DNA from: Desulfuromonadales bacterium
GTDB taxonomy: Bacteria > Desulfobacterota > Desulfuromonadia > Geobacterales > Pseudopelobacteraceae
Direction: 5' to 3'
Assembly: GCA_013349405.1 (NCBI GenBank)
Contig: DUZS01000024.1
Span: 1 to 55,172 of the forward strand
DNA length: 55,172 bases
How positions within the stretch are numbered: the first letter of the stretch is position 1; each line of letters begins with the position of its first letter. This document shows, piece after piece, positions 33,371 through 42,640 of this stretch. The notes under the pieces were generated by a model. That model did not search any database. It worked only from the letters and a program-made list of their open reading frames with translations, and was not told where the DNA came from. Both the position numbers and the translations under genes were made by a program.

Positions 33371-33679
33371 TGTTTCCTCCATCCTGATTTGTAAATTTGA
33401 GATATATGCTGTGATGTACCCGTGTATAGATACATGGCAGGACGCTACCCATTAAGGCAATGGCTCTGATAACATGGCAACCCAAGATATTCAAGATGAT
33501 AATGATTATATAATTCAAACAAAACTGCTGGTTACAAGTACAGTGTGATTTTTTTAACTGAAAATTCAGGCGTATACACTATCGAATGCGGCAATCTGTC
33601 TGTTGACAGCATCAACAAAAAATATTACTTTGAAAAAAATAACGCAGTTTAAATTGTATGAACATCGGGAGATTTCAAA
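33371..33679. other. Divergent intergenic region, imcH / DUF2339-like gene
   Basis: This AT-rich 309-base stretch has no gene. On the + strand TTGACA (33603-33608), a 17-base spacer and TACTTT (33626-33631) make a reasonable promoter for the gene at 33680. I found no equally good promoter for imcH on the other strand. Confidence 0.5.
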
Positions 33680-35488
33680 ATGACAGAATCAGAACTGACT
33701 GCTGAAGAGCGAGAAAAAGAACTGACTTCGCGCCTGAAGGCTATGGAACAGCAGTTAGAGCGACTGACAACGCATCTCGGCGGGGAAGGCAAGGCCGGAC
33801 ATGTCGCGGGTGAAAGTAAAGCCCCGGTCAGAGTCAGCACTCCGGCACGCGACGATGACTATCCTCCTGATAACATCGCCGGTGTTTCTGAAGATCTCCT
33901 CAACTGGGCCAACCGCACATCCCTGCTTCCGCGTCTTGCAACAATCTGCTTCCTGCTTGTTTTTGCGCTGGTACTGCGTACCATAACTGACAGCGGCATG
34001 ATTGATAAACTTATCGGTTCTGGCATAGGAATGTGCTATGCGGCCATCCTGATGTTTGCAGGATGGTACAAATTTAGAGAAAACAGTCCACTCGCCCCAA
34101 TTATTGCGGCCAGTGGTGCGCTACTGATGTCGGCCATCGTGGTTGAGACACATACACACTTCAATGCTCTTCCGTTGGTTCCCGCGTATCTGACACTGAT
34201 AGCCACCGGGATCGTCATGGCGTTGATAAGCCGCCAGTTCAACGCTTTTACCCCTGTTTCGGTTGGAATCCTCGGGATGTGTTTTGCCGGCGCAGCCATC
34301 GATTATCCGCATCCCTTTTTCCCGTATCTTGCGCTGGTGCTTTTTACCGCGAACCTGCTTGGATATTTTGCCTCGCAACTGAAGCGTTGTACCTGGCTGC
34401 GCTGGTCGGCGCTTTTTGTCACCATTATTATGTTACAGTTATGGCAGGCACAGATCGTAGCGGCAGTAAAACAAAATAGCATAACTCCTGAAATGGCAAT
34501 TTCCTGGTTTCTGCCGGTTATTGCTGTTTTTGCGATCACCTACATGTCGCTGGCTCTGTTCGGTATAGTCCGGAGAGGGTCTGAGAAGCTATCCATATAC
34601 ATTACGAGCCTTCCTACAATCAATACGTTATGGGCGTTTTCTGCGGCGAGTTCTGTATTAGGTGCGCAAGGCGGGAACATTCAGCTGCTGGGCATCATAG
34701 GCATTTTGGCAGCAATGTGCCATTTTGGTGCCGCAATCTGGCTTGCCAGGCGTAAACTTGAAGGTGCCCCCGGAAGCAGTGCTTTTACCTTGGGCGGTGG
34801 CGCACTTCTGGCCCTGGCTCTGCCGGCAGCAACCGGTTCGTTTGCCCTATCACTGCCGGTTATTTCGGCCGTGGCAATTTTCATGGCAATTATGTCCCGC
34901 TCCTGGGGTAGCGGACATTTGAGATTGACTACCTATCTGTTTCATCTCTACAGCAGCGTAGCCCTCGCTGTTGTACTCAGCGGCAGTAGCCCTGCCGCTC
35001 TGGATGTCATAAACATACTCCCTGCCGGCTTGCTGGCCTTCATCATACTATACCAGTACCTCTGGTGCCGCTGGTGCCCACCAACCGAAGACTATGCTTT
35101 TTTTGGCAGATTTGACCCGCATGATCGAAGCGCTGTCATGTTATTGCTGGCTGGACTGCTCAGCGGATTCTTTATGATGCGCTCTGCTATTTACCAAACT
35201 ATGCACATGATAAATGCATCACTGCCGCCGGATGCCTTCGGGTGTGCTCAATCGGTGCTTGTCAACAGTGCGGCGATAGTCCTGATCGTACTCGCGTATC
35301 TGCGCCATGACAAAGAGATCAGAAACGTTGCCATTTTTGTTACAGTCGTGGGCGGAATCAAGGTGTTTGCCTATGACCTGCTCGGTTCTCATGGTTTACC
35401 GCTGGTTTTCAGCGTGTTCTCATTCGGTGTGGCGGCGGCAATCGAGTCTGTTGTGCTTGGCAAATGGACGACGAATAAGCCTGTTTAA
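33680..35488 (+). CDS. Polytopic membrane protein, DUF2339-like
   Basis: A 602-residue protein. An N-terminal coiled coil (residues about 5-38, EEREKELTSRLKAMEQQLERL in two parts, EEREKELTS and RLKAMEQQLERL) precedes a soluble linker. From residue 88 on it is almost continuous hydrophobic helices, roughly 16-18 of them. This layout fits the DUF2339 family of unknown function. A GGGAG site lies just ahead of the ATG. It sits between imcH and cbcL on the opposite strand, so it is not co-transcribed with either, and a link to electron transfer is only positional. Confidence 0.65.
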   Translation: MTESELTAEEREKELTSRLKAMEQQLERLTTHLGGEGKAGHVAGESKAPVRVSTPARDDDYPPDNIAGVSEDLLNWANRTSLLPRLATICFLLVFALVLRTITDSGMIDKLIGSGIGMCYAAILMFAGWYKFRENSPLAPIIAASGALLMSAIVVETHTHFNALPLVPAYLTLIATGIVMALISRQFNAFTPVSVGILGMCFAGAAIDYPHPFFPYLALVLFTANLLGYFASQLKRCTWLRWSALFVTIIMLQLWQAQIVAAVKQNSITPEMAISWFLPVIAVFAITYMSLALFGIVRRGSEKLSIYITSLPTINTLWAFSAASSVLGAQGGNIQLLGIIGILAAMCHFGAAIWLARRKLEGAPGSSAFTLGGGALLALALPAATGSFALSLPVISAVAIFMAIMSRSWGSGHLRLTTYLFHLYSSVALAVVLSGSSPAALDVINILPAGLLAFIILYQYLWCRWCPPTEDYAFFGRFDPHDRSAVMLLLAGLLSGFFMMRSAIYQTMHMINASLPPDAFGCAQSVLVNSAAIVLIVLAYLRHDKEIRNVAIFVTVVGGIKVFAYDLLGSHGLPLVFSVFSFGVAAAIESVVLGKWTTNKPV

Positions 35489-35548
35489 ATTTCGTCACGG
35501 AGAAGCAGCAAGAGGATGTCTTTGGTGCGTAAATCATAGATAGTATTG

Positions 35549-35585
35549 ACAAAAGGGGGCGCCGCATCGGCACCCCCTTTTGTTC
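35549..35585. terminator. Terminator between the convergent DUF2339-like and cbcL genes
   Basis: ACAAAAGGGGG (35549-35559) and CCCCCTTTTGT (35573-35583) form a perfect 11-bp stem with a GC-rich loop. A/T flanks on both strands suggest use by both converging genes. Confidence 0.8.
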
Positions 35586-35628
35586 CAAACATGAATAAGT
35601 CCTTCTTATTCGCCATTTTGTAGAGATT

Positions 35629-37512
35629 TTATGAGTGCCCGCCTCCACTCAGGAATGCCAGTATCATGAGCACCAGCAGCCCGATTCCAATCATAACGGC
35701 GGTAAAGCCGAAGCCTTTTAACAGGAAGTCGTAGACGACACCGCTGGTTTTCTTACAGGCAAACTGCTCGGTAATGCCTTCTGCTTCATAGCGTTTCCAC
35801 TGATCGCCACGCTCTTCAATCATCTCTTCTTTCGCGATCTGGCCATTGAAAATAACGAAGTCCATCGGGAATTTCTCCGGTCGCCCGTGGGTGTTGAAGA
35901 AATGGACGGTAAAGATGAAGCCGGTAGCCAGGAGGGCCTCGTCAGAATGGACAATCGTTGCGACGTTAAACGCCCACCCCGGGAGGAACAGCCCGAAAAA
36001 TTCCGGGAACCAGAGCATCAGTCCTGATCCGCCGATAGCGAACATACCCCAGAAGACCGCAACAAAATCGAATTTTTCCCAGTAGGTCCACCGCTCAAAA
36101 GTCGGTTTTGGCCCCTTGAAAAAGAACCATCTTACCATGAAGTAGACATCCTTGATATCACGGAGGTTAAAGCAGAGAGAATCCGGGCCGAACAGGCGCT
36201 GCAGCGGATTGCCTTTGATGTCTTTTCTGATGAAGAGGAAGTTGATGCTCATCGCCATGGCAGAACCAAAATAGACAAATGTGATGACAGCACCGACACG
36301 ATGCAGCAGCGCTGCATTTGCGGCCCCGCCGTAGAAATGCATCATGAAGTCTGCCCACTGCTGACCGCTGAATTTAAGCGGCAGGCCGGTTAGCGAAAGC
36401 AGCAGGAAGCTGGTGATAACAAGAATATGGAGGAAAATGTGCAGCCCGTTAAAACGGCGATACTGTTTGTGTGCGTCCGGAATGACATGGACATGGGCAC
36501 CTGCGGCGGTAACATGCACATGATGGTGCGAGTCTGCGGCCAGTTTTGCAGCTTTTTCACGGCTTTCAACAAACCCGCGGAACATCCAGAGCAGGGTGTG
36601 AATCCAGAAAACAGCAAAAGTAGAAAGGAGCAGGCCGGTCATTGCGACAAACGTATAGAACAGAATCGGATATTTTTTGCGATCGGTCATTTCGCCATGG
36701 GCGTAAAACTTGGCGAAGTTCGGCGTTGCTTTTGGATGGCACGTCGCACATTGCTTTACCATATTTGCCGGGTTGACGCTCGATGTCGGATCGCTCTTTG
36801 GCAGCACCGAATGAGCGGTGTGACAGTCGGCACACCCGGCGACCTTATCGGGGTTGCCAAGTCGGTAGTTTTTACCGTGATAGCTCTCCATGTACGACTT
36901 AACCGCGACGTTGGTGACCTTGTTCCTGGCCATTAATTTCGCGTCGCTGTGGCACTTCATGCAGACTTTGGTATGGAATTCACGCCCTTTGTGATCGGTC
37001 GCTCCAGCGAGTTTATCGATGGCATGAAGATTATGGCAGTCATGGCAGGCCGCTGAATCCATGTTGCCGGCCGCGATACCCTTGCCGTGGACCGACTTCT
37101 GATAGACAGCTTCTTTGTCATGGCATTGGACGCATTTGGCCACCGCGATGCGTTTGTCATTTTTCCAGTAATTATGGGTATGGATGTCAGTATGGCACTG
37201 GGCGCATGTTACCCCTTTTTCCGCATGAACACTGGCGTAGTGTTCGGAATTCTGCTTTTTGTGGCAGCGCTCGCACTGCACCTTCTGGACTTTGATCTCC
37301 TTTCTCATATGTTTGGCGAGATCAGTAATATCCACGTGGCAGCTTGTGCAGGCATTTTTACCATGGACTGAAGCAGCAAATGAACTAATGGAAATTTTTT
37401 CGCTGTGGCAACCGAGGCAGGTGGCCGGATCGATGGCCATCCCCTGTTCGGCGGAGACAGGCGCTGTCGTCAGTAATAACAGAAACAACAGCGCAGCAAT
37501 TCGAATGTACAT
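35629..37512 (-). CDS. cbcL: CbcL-like nine-heme c-type cytochrome fused to diheme cytochrome b
   Basis: A 627-residue inner-membrane protein. A signal sequence (1-21) leads into a periplasmic domain with nine CXXCH motifs: CLGCH, CTSCH, CERCH, CAQCH, CVQCH, CHDCH, CMKCH, CADCH and CATCH, all before residue 265. A membrane helix at 282-310 and a cytochrome b561/FdnI-type domain (about 350-575) with conserved histidines (FLHILVITSF, LLHRVGAV, IVHSDEALL, FTVHFFNTHG) follow. This is the architecture of Geobacter CbcL, the quinol oxidase for low-potential acceptors. A His-rich loop (HHHVHV and AHVHV near 327-340) is on the cytoplasmic side. GGAGG precedes the ATG, and it is 62 bases behind the triheme cytochrome gene, probably co-transcribed. 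Confidence 0.82.
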   Translation of the reverse strand: MYIRIAALLFLLLLTTAPVSAEQGMAIDPATCLGCHSEKISISSFAASVHGKNACTSCHVDITDLAKHMRKEIKVQKVQCERCHKKQNSEHYASVHAEKGVTCAQCHTDIHTHNYWKNDKRIAVAKCVQCHDKEAVYQKSVHGKGIAAGNMDSAACHDCHNLHAIDKLAGATDHKGREFHTKVCMKCHSDAKLMARNKVTNVAVKSYMESYHGKNYRLGNPDKVAGCADCHTAHSVLPKSDPTSSVNPANMVKQCATCHPKATPNFAKFYAHGEMTDRKKYPILFYTFVAMTGLLLSTFAVFWIHTLLWMFRGFVESREKAAKLAADSHHHVHVTAAGAHVHVIPDAHKQYRRFNGLHIFLHILVITSFLLLSLTGLPLKFSGQQWADFMMHFYGGAANAALLHRVGAVITFVYFGSAMAMSINFLFIRKDIKGNPLQRLFGPDSLCFNLRDIKDVYFMVRWFFFKGPKPTFERWTYWEKFDFVAVFWGMFAIGGSGLMLWFPEFFGLFLPGWAFNVATIVHSDEALLATGFIFTVHFFNTHGRPEKFPMDFVIFNGQIAKEEMIEERGDQWKRYEAEGITEQFACKKTSGVVYDFLLKGFGFTAVMIGIGLLVLMILAFLSGGGHS

Positions 37513-37574
37513 TTCTAATCCTCCAGGCGGAATATTTGATCATTCAATCCGTGCGTCAAGACGAGGCATGCACA

Positions 37575-37841
37575 CTACTTGGTATGACATTCTTTACATT
37601 TAGTGGGGCCCTTTTTCATTTCTTTATGGCAATCCATACAGACTTTGTGAGCAATATCCTTGCCGAAACCGTTAATCTTGCCACCTTCGGCTTTTGCATG
37701 GCACTTCGTACACTCTTTCACGGCTTCTGCGTGGGCTTTGTGATTGAAGACGACTCCTTTTTTCATCTCAATCACATCAGCGGCTAATGCTGATCCGGTA
37801 AAAGCGGTTACTGCAAATAGTGTGATAATAATCTTTTTCAT
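37575..37841 (-). CDS. PpcA-like triheme periplasmic cytochrome c7
   Basis: An 88-residue precursor. A signal peptide (1-20, ending SALA) is followed by a 68-residue mature protein with the three CXXCH motifs CTKCH, CMDCH and CKECH, spaced as in the cytochrome c7 family, and lysine-rich surfaces. PpcA-type cytochromes shuttle electrons across the periplasm from inner-membrane quinol oxidases to outer-membrane conduits. AAGGAGAT stands just before the ATG. It is directly upstream of cbcL on the same strand, a natural donor/acceptor pair. Confidence 0.9.
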   Translation of the reverse strand: MKKIIITLFAVTAFTGSALAADVIEMKKGVVFNHKAHAEAVKECTKCHAKAEGGKINGFGKDIAHKVCMDCHKEMKKGPTKCKECHTK

Positions 37842-37885
37842 TATTCATCTCCTTTGTTGGGTTGTCCGCACAGAGCGGCGTGCTA

Positions 37886-37913
37886 ATAATACCAGCTGAA
37901 TTTAAAAGTGCAA
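37886..37913 (-). promoter_or_regulatory. Promoter of the triheme cytochrome / cbcL transcript
   Basis: On the minus strand TTGCAC (37913-37908), a 16-base spacer and TATTAT (37891-37886) lie 44 bases ahead of the triheme cytochrome start and just after the upstream terminator. Confidence 0.55.
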
Positions 37914-37925
37914 CCTCTCAACATT

Positions 37926-37965
37926 AAAAAAAATGGGACGGCAGAATAGTGTCTGCCGTCCCATT
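37926..37965 (-). terminator. Terminator of the dodecaheme cytochrome gene
   Basis: On the minus strand a perfect 13-bp stem (AATGGGACGGCAG at 37965-37953 with its complement at 37944-37932) is followed by eight T residues. It separates this transcript from the triheme cytochrome and cbcL. Confidence 0.88.
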
Positions 37966-38006
37966 ATGCACCGTGCTGCCGTTGCGTCGCGAAAACTGAA
38001 TAATAT

Positions 38007-39032
38007 CTACATCTTGTGGCACTTACCACAATCATCCTGGACCGAAAAAGCGTCCTTGCCTTTGTTATGGCAGGCGCCGCATGATTTTCCAGCTTCCATG
38101 CTTCTCATCGTTGTTTTCACTGCTCCGGCCTTGTACGGGAAAATTCCGGTGTGACAATCGGCGCATTTGTAACTTTGCAGATGGAATTCGTGACTGAATG
38201 TCGCTTCACCGGCAGAGGTCTTGAACGTGACAATGCCAGGCTTCAGCCCTTTATGGCATTTTCCGCAATCACCTGATGATGCAAAGGCGTCCTTGCCGTT
38301 ATGGCAGATGCCACACGATTTCCCTTTGGCCATATCCGCCATGGTGGCCTTGCCGACAACCGTTTTGTAGGGGAAGGTTTTGGTGTGGCACTCTTTACAG
38401 CTATACGCCTGGGTATGGAACTCGTGGCTGAACGTCGCCGGCGCGACACCCTTCAGCGTGAATGTGATCTCTTTCGGCTTGAGTCCTTTATGGCAGCGGT
38501 CGCAGTTTGCCGTTACGGAAAAAACACGTTTGCCGTTGTGGCATGCGCCGCAGGTACGCCCTTTTTCCATTTCCGCCATAGTCACCGCTTTCTCCTTGCC
38601 GGTGATGACGCTGCCGTTATGGCATCCTTTGCAGGCGCCGCCTGTTTTGGCAATGTGGGTGGCATGGCTGAATACGGCGCTGCCCAGGCCTTTTACGACA
38701 TAGGTGATGTCCCGGGGCTTGCCGCTATGACAGCGGGAACAGTCTTTCTCTGTGGCGACACTGAATGCCCGCACACCGCTATGGCAGGCACCGCAGGATT
38801 TGGTTTTCTCCATTTCCGCCATGGTGTAGCGTTTCTTGTTCTTCAAGCTGTAGATCGCATCGTGACACATTTTGCAGTTATTCTTGTACTTTTTCAGATG
38901 CAGATCATGGCTGAAAACCACCGGCCCGGCATCTTTAAAAGCAAAGGTGATGTCCTTGTACTCGGCCGCGCCGCAGACGGCAGCCGTCAGAAGTAAAAGC
39001 ATGAGAGATGTAAGTACCACTGATTTTTGCAT
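38007..39032 (-). CDS. Dodecaheme c-type cytochrome built of four triheme c7-type domains
   Basis: A 341-residue exported protein with a signal peptide (1-23, ending CGAA; no proper lipobox). Four tandem units of about 78 residues each carry three CXXCH motifs, twelve in total. Each unit reads roughly FSHxxH, a first CXXCH, TMAxMExGKSCGACHNG with the second, and a DCxKCHKG-type third. This is the triheme c7 'nanowire' domain arrangement known from Geobacter GSU1996-like proteins, in which strings of hemes carry charge through the periplasm. The start at 39032 has GAGGAGA upstream, and a good promoter lies at 39078. It is monocistronic, with a strong terminator. Confidence 0.88.
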   Translation of the reverse strand: MQKSVVLTSLMLLLLTAAVCGAAEYKDITFAFKDAGPVVFSHDLHLKKYKNNCKMCHDAIYSLKNKKRYTMAEMEKTKSCGACHSGVRAFSVATEKDCSRCHSGKPRDITYVVKGLGSAVFSHATHIAKTGGACKGCHNGSVITGKEKAVTMAEMEKGRTCGACHNGKRVFSVTANCDRCHKGLKPKEITFTLKGVAPATFSHEFHTQAYSCKECHTKTFPYKTVVGKATMADMAKGKSCGICHNGKDAFASSGDCGKCHKGLKPGIVTFKTSAGEATFSHEFHLQSYKCADCHTGIFPYKAGAVKTTMRSMEAGKSCGACHNKGKDAFSVQDDCGKCHKM

Positions 39033-39077
39033 TGCCCCGTCTCCTCTTTTAAGACAAATAACGTTCACAAGCGGCAG

Positions 39078-39106
39078 ACTATACATATCAGGTTGGAAAT
39101 CGTCAA
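39078..39106 (-). promoter_or_regulatory. Sigma-70-type promoter of the dodecaheme cytochrome
   Basis: On the minus strand TTGACG (39106-39101), a 17-base spacer and TATAGT (39083-39078) give five of six matches at each element. Confidence 0.75.
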
Positions 39107-39203
39107 TTGTAAATTAATGAATAAATTGGTGAAACTGATATTCGTGAAGCCCTTTGGCCGGACTGTCCTGATGCTGCAAACCATCTGACAGGGCAGCAAA
39201 ATT

Positions 39204-41150
39204 TCAGCCGGACAGCTCTTCCCAATCGCCGTACAGCTCTGCCAAACGTTCATTGAGGGTGGCATGGCGCTCACCACCCCGTACGCCCCGCTCCGGGTCA
39301 TCGAAGAAGCCGGGTGCATTCATCTCGACCTCCAGTATCGCCAGCTCCTGTTCAACGCCGGCAATGAAAGACTCAATCTCGCCCAACCGTTTCTGGCGCG
39401 ATTGATCCTCCCTTTTGCGCCGTTTTTCCTCTTCACGGTCTTTTAAGCGCAGATCCTTGTTAAGAGGCGGCAATGGTGCCGGCGCTGTGTCGCGAGAAAC
39501 GCCTGCGGCTGCAGACGGGGTTGCGGCTGTCGCTCCGACCGGAGCAGATGCTCCCGCTTTCTTCCCGAGATAGTATTCATAGTCGCCAAAATAATTTTCG
39601 ACGCATCCCCCCTCTACCTCAACGACCCGCGTTGCCAGGGCATTAACAAAGTAGCGATCGTGCGAAACGAACACGACCGTGCCGTCGAAACCTTTGAGAG
39701 CATCAAGCAATACCTCTTTACTGTTCAGGTCGAGGTGGTTGGTCGGCTCGTCCATCAGCAGCAGATTGGAGGGGCGCAGCAGCATCTTGGCCAGTGCCAG
39801 ACGATTGCGCTCGCCGCCCGAGAGGACGCTGACCGGTTTGTGAATGTCATCACCGCTAAAGAGAAATGCGCCGAGTATGTCGCGCAAGCGGGGCACCATG
39901 TCATACGGTGCATCAGCGTACAGTTCATCATAGGCCGAACGGCTCTGTTCAAGAACATTGGCCTGATCCTGGGCAAAATAATCCATGCTGACATTATGCC
40001 CGATGATCCGTTCCCCCCCCTGGATTTCACCACCCGCCAGCACCGCCATCAATGTTGATTTACCGGCACCGTTATGCCCCACCAAGGCAACCCGTTCGCC
40101 CTTTTCAATGGTCAGGTCAATGCGGTTCAGTACCACATGGGCGCCGAATGATCGGGTCAATCCCTTTAATTCGACCACGCTTTTACCGCTTTTCGGTGCT
40201 TCCGGAAACTGGAAGCGGATTTTTTTCCGCTCGGGGGGGATGATGATGCGCTCAACCTTCTCCAACTGCTTAACCCGGGACTGCACCTGCGACGCTTTGT
40301 TGGCCTGATAGCGGAAGCGCTTGATGAAATCCTCAGTTTTTTCGATCTCTTCATCCTGAATGCGTTTGGCACTGCGCAAGGCGGTCACCCGCTCCTCGCG
40401 TTGATTGAGGTAGGTGGAATAGCGGCAGTGATAATCCGTCATCGTGTGGTTCCAGACTTCGGCAATGCGACTGCAGACACTGTCCATGAAGAAACGGTCG
40501 TGGGAAACGAGGATCACGGAACCGGGGTAGGCGCAGAGATACTCCTCCAGCCAGTTGCGTGCCTCGATATCGAGGTGGTTGGTCGGCTCGTCAAGCAGCA
40601 GCACGTCAGGCTTCTGCAGCAGCAGACAGGCAAGAGCAATACGCATCTGCCAGCCGCCGGAAAACTCGCCGCAGTCGCGGTGCCAGTCTGTTTGGGCAAA
40701 GCCGAGGCCTTTCAGCACGGTGCCGATTTCGGCCTCCATCGTGTAGCCGCCGCCATGACGGAACTGCTCCTGCAGCTCCCCGTATCTCATCAGGATCTGA
40801 TCGTGGTCGGGGGAATCATGGGGGAGTCGTTCCAGGTCGATCCCGATCCGGTGCAGCTCTTCCTCCATCGCCAGCAGCTCTTTCAGCGCGGCGCGCGCCT
40901 CATGAAACAGTGACTGGCCGGTGGTGACAATGCCGTCCTGCGGCAGATACGCGGCCCTGGCGCCCCGGGCGAACTGAATTTCTCCCGAGGAAGGTTCGGT
41001 CAAGCCGGCGATGATTTTCATCAGTGTCGATTTGCCGGCGCCGTTCTCTCCGACCAGCGCCACCCGTTCGCCCTTTTTCAGGTGCCAGGAGATGGTGGTG
41101 AAGAGCGGTGTGCCGGCGAAATTTTTTGACAGGTTTATGAGCTGGAGCAT
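39204..41150 (-). CDS. ABC-F family ATPase (ribosome-associated)
   Basis: A 648-residue protein with two ATP-binding cassettes and no membrane segment. Walker A motifs are GENGAGKST near 36 and GHNGAGKST near 360; signature motifs are FSGGWQMR and LSGGERNR; Walker B regions read LLLDEPTNHLD and LLMDEPTNHLD. A charged linker joins the cassettes, and residues 565-648 form a C-terminal coiled coil (RLKDREEEKRRKRED), a layout like YheS/Uup. ABC-F proteins bind the ribosomal E site and rescue stalled or drug-bound ribosomes. It is a single gene, unrelated in role to its neighbours. Confidence 0.9.
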   Translation of the reverse strand: MLQLINLSKNFAGTPLFTTISWHLKKGERVALVGENGAGKSTLMKIIAGLTEPSSGEIQFARGARAAYLPQDGIVTTGQSLFHEARAALKELLAMEEELHRIGIDLERLPHDSPDHDQILMRYGELQEQFRHGGGYTMEAEIGTVLKGLGFAQTDWHRDCGEFSGGWQMRIALACLLLQKPDVLLLDEPTNHLDIEARNWLEEYLCAYPGSVILVSHDRFFMDSVCSRIAEVWNHTMTDYHCRYSTYLNQREERVTALRSAKRIQDEEIEKTEDFIKRFRYQANKASQVQSRVKQLEKVERIIIPPERKKIRFQFPEAPKSGKSVVELKGLTRSFGAHVVLNRIDLTIEKGERVALVGHNGAGKSTLMAVLAGGEIQGGERIIGHNVSMDYFAQDQANVLEQSRSAYDELYADAPYDMVPRLRDILGAFLFSGDDIHKPVSVLSGGERNRLALAKMLLRPSNLLLMDEPTNHLDLNSKEVLLDALKGFDGTVVFVSHDRYFVNALATRVVEVEGGCVENYFGDYEYYLGKKAGASAPVGATAATPSAAAGVSRDTAPAPLPPLNKDLRLKDREEEKRRKREDQSRQKRLGEIESFIAGVEQELAILEVEMNAPGFFDDPERGVRGGERHATLNERLAELYGDWEELSG

Positions 41151-41268
41151 GGGAGGTGTTGTAGCATATTAATTGGGGTTACAGCAAGAGGAGGGGAAAC
41201 GGCAGGTGACATCGGTCAATCAGTTTGCGGGCAACGGTGATATTCATCCCCTTGAGTACCGGGGTACG

Positions 41269-42588
41269 TCATTCCTCCCAAAACAGTCTCTTGGCCTTGT
41301 GTTCAAAGCGCGGCAGTTGCTGGCACCCGACGACTTCAACATCCGGGGTGACCGTTATCCGGTAGCGGAAGGTCTCGATGAACCGCTCTACCGCCTGGTC
41401 GACATGAGCAGCCGGCATGCCGGCACAAGCTGGCTCGACACGAATCTTCAGATGCCGCCCGCTCCCCATTTTAGGAACGATGATCTGATACTCGCTTGCA
41501 AACTCAGGCACTTCCCGAATAAGATTTTCCACCCCGGACGGAAATATATTCACCCCGGCGTACTGAAACATATCGTCGGAACGCCCTAGTATACCGCCAT
41601 CAAGACGGAGAAAAGTTCGGCCACAGGCACACGGCTCAACATTGAACCGCACCAGGTCCTTGGTGCGCCAGCGCAACAGCGGCATGGTCTCGGTGCAGAG
41701 GTTCGAGAGCACCAGTTCGCCCACCTGGCCGGGTGCTACCGGTTCCAGAGTGTCCGGATCAAGGCATTCGGCATAGAACATACTCTCGATAACGTGAGTA
41801 CCGGCGTGGGCCATACATTCGAAACCAAAGTTGGTAATTTCACTGGAGCCGATATCGTCAAAACATTCCGCCCCCCACAACTCGCTCAGGGCTTTTTTAG
41901 TGGACGGCACATTGGCTCCCGGTTCTCCGGCGGCCACTATTTTACGTACTGACGAACCGGCCAGGTCGAGACCCATCTGGCGGGCTGTTTCCCCCAGATA
42001 GAGGAGGTAGGTGGGGGTGCCGCATACCACGGTTGCCCCCCAGTCAAAGATGTTGCGCACCCGCAATTCGGTGGATTGACCGCCTCCCGGCACTATCATC
42101 ACTCCCGCCTGCTCCAGCGCCGCCTGGAGCCCCCACCAGGCAATGTAGAGACCATAGTTGAACGGCACAAAGAGGATATCCGATGACGTTATGCCATAGC
42201 CCGTCATGAAATGCATGAACTGCTCATAGTAATGGACGTTCCAGTCGGTCCTGTTTAACGCCACTTTCACCGGAATGCCGGTTGTGCCCGTTGTCTGAAA
42301 AACCCGCACCGCCTGCTCGGGTGGCACACACATGAAGTCACCCCAGGGTGGTTTCGCAGCCTGGCTTTCGCGCAGTTCCTCTTTGACCGTGAGGGGTATG
42401 GTACTGATATCCGCCAGGGTGGTTATATCCCGGGGATGTACTCCGGCGATGTCGTATTTTCGTTTATAAAAAGGGCTGTGATCGTAGACGTACTGCATCC
42501 GCTCACGAAAGCGGTCAAGCTGGAGTTTCTCCAGCTCACACCTGTCGAGCGTCTCAAATTCCTTCCTCCAGAAGAGAGCAGCTTCCAT
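41269..42588 (-). CDS. Phenylacetate-CoA ligase-like aryl-CoA ligase
   Basis: A 439-residue member of the adenylate-forming PaaK family. The phosphate loop TTGTTGIPVKV is near residue 96, the aromatic pocket region YGLYIAWWG near 147, the adenylate motif DDIGSSEI near 244, and the hinge/C-terminal RSDDMFQYAGVNIFPS near 340 with a late lysine (KAKRLF) at the end. It would activate an aromatic or related carboxylic acid to its CoA thioester. It is the last gene of the operon with the HcrABC-like reductase, which suggests it makes that enzyme's substrate, perhaps a hydroxybenzoyl-CoA. PaaK family members vary in substrate, so the acid is uncertain. Confidence 0.82.
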   Translation of the reverse strand: MEAALFWRKEFETLDRCELEKLQLDRFRERMQYVYDHSPFYKRKYDIAGVHPRDITTLADISTIPLTVKEELRESQAAKPPWGDFMCVPPEQAVRVFQTTGTTGIPVKVALNRTDWNVHYYEQFMHFMTGYGITSSDILFVPFNYGLYIAWWGLQAALEQAGVMIVPGGGQSTELRVRNIFDWGATVVCGTPTYLLYLGETARQMGLDLAGSSVRKIVAAGEPGANVPSTKKALSELWGAECFDDIGSSEITNFGFECMAHAGTHVIESMFYAECLDPDTLEPVAPGQVGELVLSNLCTETMPLLRWRTKDLVRFNVEPCACGRTFLRLDGGILGRSDDMFQYAGVNIFPSGVENLIREVPEFASEYQIIVPKMGSGRHLKIRVEPACAGMPAAHVDQAVERFIETFRYRITVTPDVEVVGCQQLPRFEHKAKRLFWEE

Positions 42589-42640
42589 GTCAGGCTCCTT
42601 GCCCTAGCGGCTTTGTCGTTATAAATGTCGACTAATCGCA

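Noticed and set aside
37513-37574. Separate promoter for cbcL (TTGACG-N17-AATATT, minus strand)
   Set aside because: The -10 is poor, and the 62-base gap without a terminator favours co-transcription with the triheme cytochrome gene.
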